Shown: positions 5,800 through 8,876 of the stretch, in pieces
Layout: each line of letters begins with the position of its first letter
Numbering within the stretch: position 1 is the stretch's first letter
From: Sulfurimonas sp.
Lineage (GTDB): Bacteria; Campylobacterota; Campylobacteria; Campylobacterales; Sulfurimonadaceae
Length of the DNA: 8,876 nucleotides
Direction of reading: 5' to 3'
Assembly (NCBI GenBank): GCA_002733945.2
Contig: NVXO02000003.1
Coordinates: 147,574 to 156,449 of the forward strand
Translations under genes and position numbers: made by a program
Notes under the pieces: generated by a model
The model's input: the letters and a program-made list of their open reading frames with translations, nothing else
Told to the model about the DNA's origin: nothing
Database searches by the model: none

Positions 5800-6618
5800 T
5801 TGCTTAGTCTAGTTCCCACTCCCATTGGTAACATAGGCGACATATCACTAAGAAGTATCGAACTTCTCAGTGATGCTGATATTCTCCTCTGCGAAGACAC
5901 TCGCGTTACAAAAAAACTCATAAATATACTTAAAGTTCGTTACAACACTACTTTTAAAGAAGACCAAGAGTTTATTTCTCTTCATTCACATAATGAAAAA
6001 CATTTTATTGAAAAACTATTACCTGATTTTTTTGACTCAAATATTGTATATGCTAGTGATGCTGGTATGCCAGGAGTTAGTGATCCAGGTCAGGCACTTG
6101 TAGCTTACTGTTTAAGAGAAAATGTAGCATTTGATGTTTTACCAGGTGCAAACGCAGTACTAACTGCATTTGTTGCAGCTGGATTTGAGGAGACAAAAAT
6201 GCTCTTTTTAGGCTTTTTAGACCATAAAGGAGCTTCTCGTGCCGCAGGACTTCAAAAAGCTCTTCATAATGGTTTTACTACTATTTTATATGAATCGCCG
6301 CACCGTTTAGAGAAACTTCTTTTAGAGTTAAATGAAGAAGAACCTAATCGTGAGATATTTTTAGCAAAAGAATTAACGAAGAAGTATCAGAAGTATCTCA
6401 AAGGTACAGCATCAAATATTCTAAGTATTCTTGATGGAAATTTTCGTGGAGAGTGGGTTGTTGTGCTTAGTGCAGGTCAAACGCAGGCAGACTCCGCTAT
6501 TAGTGAAAAAGATATACTTTCACTAGACCTTCCAAAGAAGGTTCAAGCAAAATTAATATGTAAGATTACAGGAGAAAATAGTAAATCCTGTTATAAAAGA
6601 TTATTAGAATTAGAATAG
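5800..6618 (+). CDS. rsmI: 16S rRNA 2'-O-ribose C1402 methyltransferase RsmI
   Basis: RsmI methylates the 2'-hydroxyl of C1402 in helix 44 of 16S rRNA, at the P-site side of the decoding centre, using SAM. The 272-residue protein has the tetrapyrrole-methylase fold with all family blocks in order: PTPIGN (6-11), CEDTR (31-35), SDAGMPGVSDPG (86-97), LPGANA (114-119), FLGF (136-139), YESPHR (164-169), AKELTK (189-194) and GEW (217-219). The C-terminal extension up to 272 is the small domain common in RsmI. The start is TTG at 5800, giving MLSLVPTPIGN; family members begin only a few residues before PTPIGN and no ATG fits. The TTG lies at the end of a seven-T run and lacks a good Shine-Dalgarno, so translation is probably much weaker than that of rpmE on the shared transcript. 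Confidence 0.95.
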   Translation: MLSLVPTPIGNIGDISLRSIELLSDADILLCEDTRVTKKLINILKVRYNTTFKEDQEFISLHSHNEKHFIEKLLPDFFDSNIVYASDAGMPGVSDPGQALVAYCLRENVAFDVLPGANAVLTAFVAAGFEETKMLFLGFLDHKGASRAAGLQKALHNGFTTILYESPHRLEKLLLELNEEEPNREIFLAKELTKKYQKYLKGTASNILSILDGNFRGEWVVVLSAGQTQADSAISEKDILSLDLPKKVQAKLICKITGENSKSCYKRLLELE

Positions 6619-6659
6619 ATTCTAAAAAAACAGATATTCCTCACTAAATAAACACTTTT

Positions 6660-6671
6660 TTTAGATAGAAT
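6660..6671 (+). promoter_or_regulatory. Promoter (-10 region) of rlmB, placed for a leaderless transcript
   Basis: TTTAGATAGAAT follows a T-run and contains the -10 box TAGAAT (6666-6671). Six bases (ACCCAC) separate it from the rlmB ATG, so the predicted start site is at or next to the A of the ATG. The gap has no Shine-Dalgarno. It differs in one base from the rpmE promoter 12-mer. Confidence 0.5.
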
Positions 6672-6677
6672 ACCCAC

Positions 6678-7355
6678 ATGTTAATTTATGCAAAACAACC
6701 AATATATTATTTAATTAATAAATACCCCAACAAAATCAAAACACTGTATCTAGCCAAAGAGCTAGAGAAAAAAGAATATTCTCGTCTTATGAAAATGGAC
6801 TTTGAAATTAAAAGAATTCCAAATGAAGCTGCACAAAAGATGTGTAAAAATGCTTCTCATCAGGGTTTTTTAGCTGAGGTTGAAGATGTTCATCTTCAGC
6901 CATATGATTTTTTATTAGAGAAAAAATTTGTACTCATTCTCTCTGGTGTAACAGATGTAGGAAATATAGGTGCACTCGTTCGTAGTGCTTATGCTCTAGG
7001 AGTAGATGGAATCATCGCCTGTGGTATAAAACAACTCCCCCTAGATACGATTATGAGAACAAGTACAGGTGCTCTGTATGATATGCCTTTCGCGATAGAA
7101 AACAACATTCATGATGTAATTAATGACTTTAAAATGTCAGGATTTACTACATATGGTGCAGATATGAGTGGAATGGATATAAGAGAGACTCGTATAGATA
7201 AGAAAAAGATACTAGTTCTAGGTAGTGAGGGGGAAGGTCTGACTTCTCGTATCGTTTCAAAACTAGACTGTGCAGTAAGTATAAAAATGAAGCACGAATT
7301 TGACTCACTTAATGTGAGTGTAGCAGGTGCAATTTTAATGGATAGGATGAGATAA
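6678..7355 (+). CDS. rlmB: 23S rRNA 2'-O-ribose G2251 methyltransferase RlmB (SpoU/TrmH family)
   Basis: RlmB-type enzymes methylate the ribose of G2251 in the P loop of 23S rRNA, which pairs with the CCA end of P-site tRNA. The 225-residue protein has an N-terminal substrate-binding domain (about 1-80) with YAKQPIYYLI and the HQGFLAEV block (61-68), then the SPOUT domain. SpoU motif 1 is DVGNIGALVRSA (93-104, N96 and R102 conserved), motif 2 is GSEGEGL (182-188) and motif 3 is DSLNVSVAGAI (209-219). The N-terminal YxKQ pattern favours RlmB over TrmH, although some relatives act on other sites and the assignment to G2251 is by family and context. No Shine-Dalgarno precedes the ATG. The TAA overlaps the next ATG by one base (TAATG), so translation is probably coupled to the RodZ-like gene. 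Confidence 0.87.
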   Translation: MLIYAKQPIYYLINKYPNKIKTLYLAKELEKKEYSRLMKMDFEIKRIPNEAAQKMCKNASHQGFLAEVEDVHLQPYDFLLEKKFVLILSGVTDVGNIGALVRSAYALGVDGIIACGIKQLPLDTIMRTSTGALYDMPFAIENNIHDVINDFKMSGFTTYGADMSGMDIRETRIDKKKILVLGSEGEGLTSRIVSKLDCAVSIKMKHEFDSLNVSVAGAILMDRMR

Positions 7356-8146
7356 TGAGTGAAGAACTAGCAAGGTTAAAGAGTTTAGGTACACAAAAAA
7401 TATATGAAGATACACATATCCCGGTATTACATGTAAAAAGTATTCTTGAACATAACTTTGCGAGTTTACAAAGAGTACAGTTTTTAGGATTTGTTTCTAT
7501 CTTAGAGAGAGAATATGGTTTTGACCTCTCAAGTCTCAAAGCATCTGGTGTAGCTTATTTTGATGAAAAAGATGCTAGTAAGCTAGAAGAAGGTCTTTTT
7601 GTTGTACCAAATGAGAAGAAAAAAACAAATGCTATTTACGCACTTATCGCTATAGGAATAGTTATAGTGACAGTGCTATACGAGCTCGGTTATTTTGGCG
7701 AAGAAAAGCTAAAAGAACAAAAAGTAGATGATGTACTTATCCACAAGGTGCAAAAAACAATAAAACCAGTAAAAATTGTAGAAGAAATTAATACTACGAA
7801 AGAGAATAATATCACAGATAATAAACTTGGAGTAATTGAAGTTCCTGAGGTAGTTGTAAAAGTTGCAAAGTCATTTAAAATTTTTACAAAGTCTAAGGTT
7901 TGGTTTGGTTATATCGATGTAGAGACAAATCAAAAGAAGCAAAAAACATTTAGTGGTGAGATAGATTTAGACCCTAATAAAAAATGGTTGCTACTTTTTG
8001 GACATGGATATATAGATATGTTTGTAAATGGAGAAGTAGTAAAAATGAACTCAAGGAATGATATTCGTTTTTTATATGAAAACTCTACTATAAAAAAGAT
8101 CTCTCTACAAGAGTTTAAGAGACTAAATAGAGGTTATAAATGGTAA
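7355..8146 (+). CDS. RodZ-like single-pass membrane protein (degenerate HTH, TM helix, periplasmic domain)
   Basis: The 263-residue protein has the RodZ layout. Cytoplasmic residues 1-90 include EDTHIPVLHVKSILEHNFASL and VQFLGFVSILEREYGFDLSSL, which resemble the HTH_25 repeat of RodZ (typically EKTKI..YLEALE...VYVRGFLRSYA..LGLD), but with a shortened N-terminal helix. A basic NEKKKTN stop leads to one transmembrane helix (about 92-112), then a charged linker (113-170), then a beta-rich C-terminal domain (172-252) with FSGEIDLDPNKKWLLLFGHGYIDMFVNGE, like the RodZ C-terminal domain DUF4115. RodZ anchors MreB to the membrane during rod elongation; that role here is inference. AGGA at 7344-7347 serves as Shine-Dalgarno. 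It overlaps rlmB by one base and the next gene by seven. By position it corresponds, from memory, to the C. jejuni membrane protein Cj0152c. Confidence 0.65.
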   Translation: MSEELARLKSLGTQKIYEDTHIPVLHVKSILEHNFASLQRVQFLGFVSILEREYGFDLSSLKASGVAYFDEKDASKLEEGLFVVPNEKKKTNAIYALIAIGIVIVTVLYELGYFGEEKLKEQKVDDVLIHKVQKTIKPVKIVEEINTTKENNITDNKLGVIEVPEVVVKVAKSFKIFTKSKVWFGYIDVETNQKKQKTFSGEIDLDPNKKWLLLFGHGYIDMFVNGEVVKMNSRNDIRFLYENSTIKKISLQEFKRLNRGYKW

Positions 8147-8876
8147 AATTTTTATTAGGATTTATCCTAATTTTCAATCTATCATATGCTGATGATTTAG
8201 AAATAGCTAAGGGTGAAGAATCTAGTGAAAATCAACTAACATTAAAGATAAAAAGTTTTTTAGATGAAGAAACATATAATGAAAATAGTGAGTTTATAAA
8301 TGTTATTTTTGACCCAGAGAGTACATTTTATGAAAATAAGAGAATAAACTCGGTTAAAGTTGCACAAACACTTAAAGAAAATGGACTTCTAAAACTCTTT
8401 TTTACTAAGCCTAGAGAGTTAAAACTTAATTTTAAAACAAGTGGTACCCCACTCTTTTTTGTAAAACTCATGGGTGATACCCTTCGAAATATTGGTTACT
8501 ACCGTTATGTGACACGAGCTTCAAATCTTGATGCATCAGAGTTTACTTGGAATATATCGCTCACATCAGAGTATGCAACTGACCCTCTTGTTTTAGAACA
8601 AGAACTACAAAAAAGTGGCTGTAAAATCATAGATATAGAACGTAACTCACCATATGAGTGGACATATGTTATTGATATGGACAAGGGCTATTTAGACATA
8701 GAGGTTTTAACTTCAAGAGAAGACATCAGACTCAAACGTTCTCTTTATGCTCACTGGCTTAATGTATCAAAGATTAAAGTACTCAATATTTCTAGTAGCC
8801 GTCGTAATAGTTGGTATCCATATATCTCTTATTATGATGCATCATTGCATCTCTTAAAAGTAATTAGAGAAGATGA
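8140..8876 (+). CDS. Secreted protein of unknown function (3' end cut by window)
   Basis: The frame opens with ATG at 8140 and stays open to the window end, 245 codons plus two bases. TAGAGG at 8128-8133 is a good Shine-Dalgarno, six bases upstream. Residues 1-17 form a signal peptide, VKFLLGFILIFNLSYA, with likely cleavage before DD18, so the protein is periplasmic or outer-membrane associated. Residues after that are rich in charged and aromatic amino acids, with one cysteine (C161), and show alternating strands such as YEWTYVIDMDKGYLDIEVL; no family is recognised. The ATG lies seven bases inside the RodZ-like gene, indicating tight coupling and perhaps a shared role at the cell envelope. 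By position it corresponds, from memory, to the C. jejuni periplasmic protein Cj0151c. Confidence 0.8.
   Translation, partial: MVKFLLGFILIFNLSYADDLEIAKGEESSENQLTLKIKSFLDEETYNENSEFINVIFDPESTFYENKRINSVKVAQTLKENGLLKLFFTKPRELKLNFKTSGTPLFFVKLMGDTLRNIGYYRYVTRASNLDASEFTWNISLTSEYATDPLVLEQELQKSGCKIIDIERNSPYEWTYVIDMDKGYLDIEVLTSREDIRLKRSLYAHWLNVSKIKVLNISSSRRNSWYPYISYYDASLHLLKVIRED

Noticed and set aside
6610..6625. Hairpin TTAGAA-TAGA-TTCTAA across the rsmI stop codon, considered as a terminator
   Set aside because: It is followed by A, not T, on the + strand, and on the minus strand the T-run precedes the stem, so it is not an intrinsic terminator in either direction.
5795..6662. Homopolymer runs (T7 at 5795-5801, A7 at 6624-6630, T7 at 6656-6662) as phase-variable tracts
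   Set aside because: They are only seven bases long, consist of A or T in an AT-rich genome, and are not the long G/C tracts typical of phase variation in this phylum.
7309..7539. 76-codon minus-strand frame over the rlmB / RodZ-like junction
   Set aside because: Both + strand genes here are supported by motifs and by a TAATG overlap; the antisense frame has no support.
1..8876. Search for CRISPR repeats, insertion sequences, tRNA/rRNA genes and attachment sites
   Set aside because: No regularly spaced repeats, transposase motifs, terminal inverted repeats or tRNA-like cloverleaf were seen; gaps between genes are at most about 106 bases.

Overview
The window looks like a stretch of core chromosome from a Campylobacterota (epsilonproteobacterial) bacterium, most likely a free-living Sulfurimonas-like lineage. 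The signs are an AT-rich sequence with very tight gene packing, a compact MqnA of the futalosine menaquinone pathway, promoters of the TGnTATAAT / T-rich type known from Campylobacter, and a gene order that, from memory, matches the Campylobacter jejuni Cj0151c-Cj0157c block: membrane protein, rsmE, rpmE, rsmI, rlmB, membrane protein, periplasmic protein. The genus is inferred. I see no mobile element, CRISPR array, tRNA or rRNA, and no gene-free stretch longer than about 106 bases.

Left part (1-3597) concerns malate and quinone. After the tail of an unidentified gene comes a two-gene operon: a malate:quinone oxidoreductase-type flavoprotein (malate to oxaloacetate, electrons to menaquinone) and a short malic enzyme (malate to pyruvate and CO2). 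On the opposite strand, overlapping the malic enzyme tail by 8 bases, lies mqnA, the first enzyme of futalosine-type menaquinone synthesis. A small palindrome followed by a T-run covers both stop codons.

Middle and right part (3673-8876) is all on the + strand: a four-helix membrane protein, rsmE (16S m3U1498 methyltransferase), a secreted Bax-type glucosaminidase with its own strong promoter, rpmE (ribosomal protein L31), rsmI (16S Cm1402), rlmB (23S Gm2251), a RodZ-like single-pass membrane protein and a secreted protein cut by the window end. The last three are coupled by 1- and 7-base overlaps. Three rRNA methyltransferases acting at or close to the ribosomal P site thus surround the gene for an intersubunit-bridge protein, and the cluster runs on into what looks like cell-envelope genes.

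The most interesting material is regulatory: a rpmE leader with two stable-looking hairpins, one abutting the Shine-Dalgarno (a possible L31 autoregulatory leader); two genes (mqnA, rlmB) whose -10 boxes sit exactly six bases before the ATG, predicting leaderless mRNAs; and TTG starts for rsmE and rsmI. The RodZ-like / secreted-protein pair is the best candidate for an under-described protein system.
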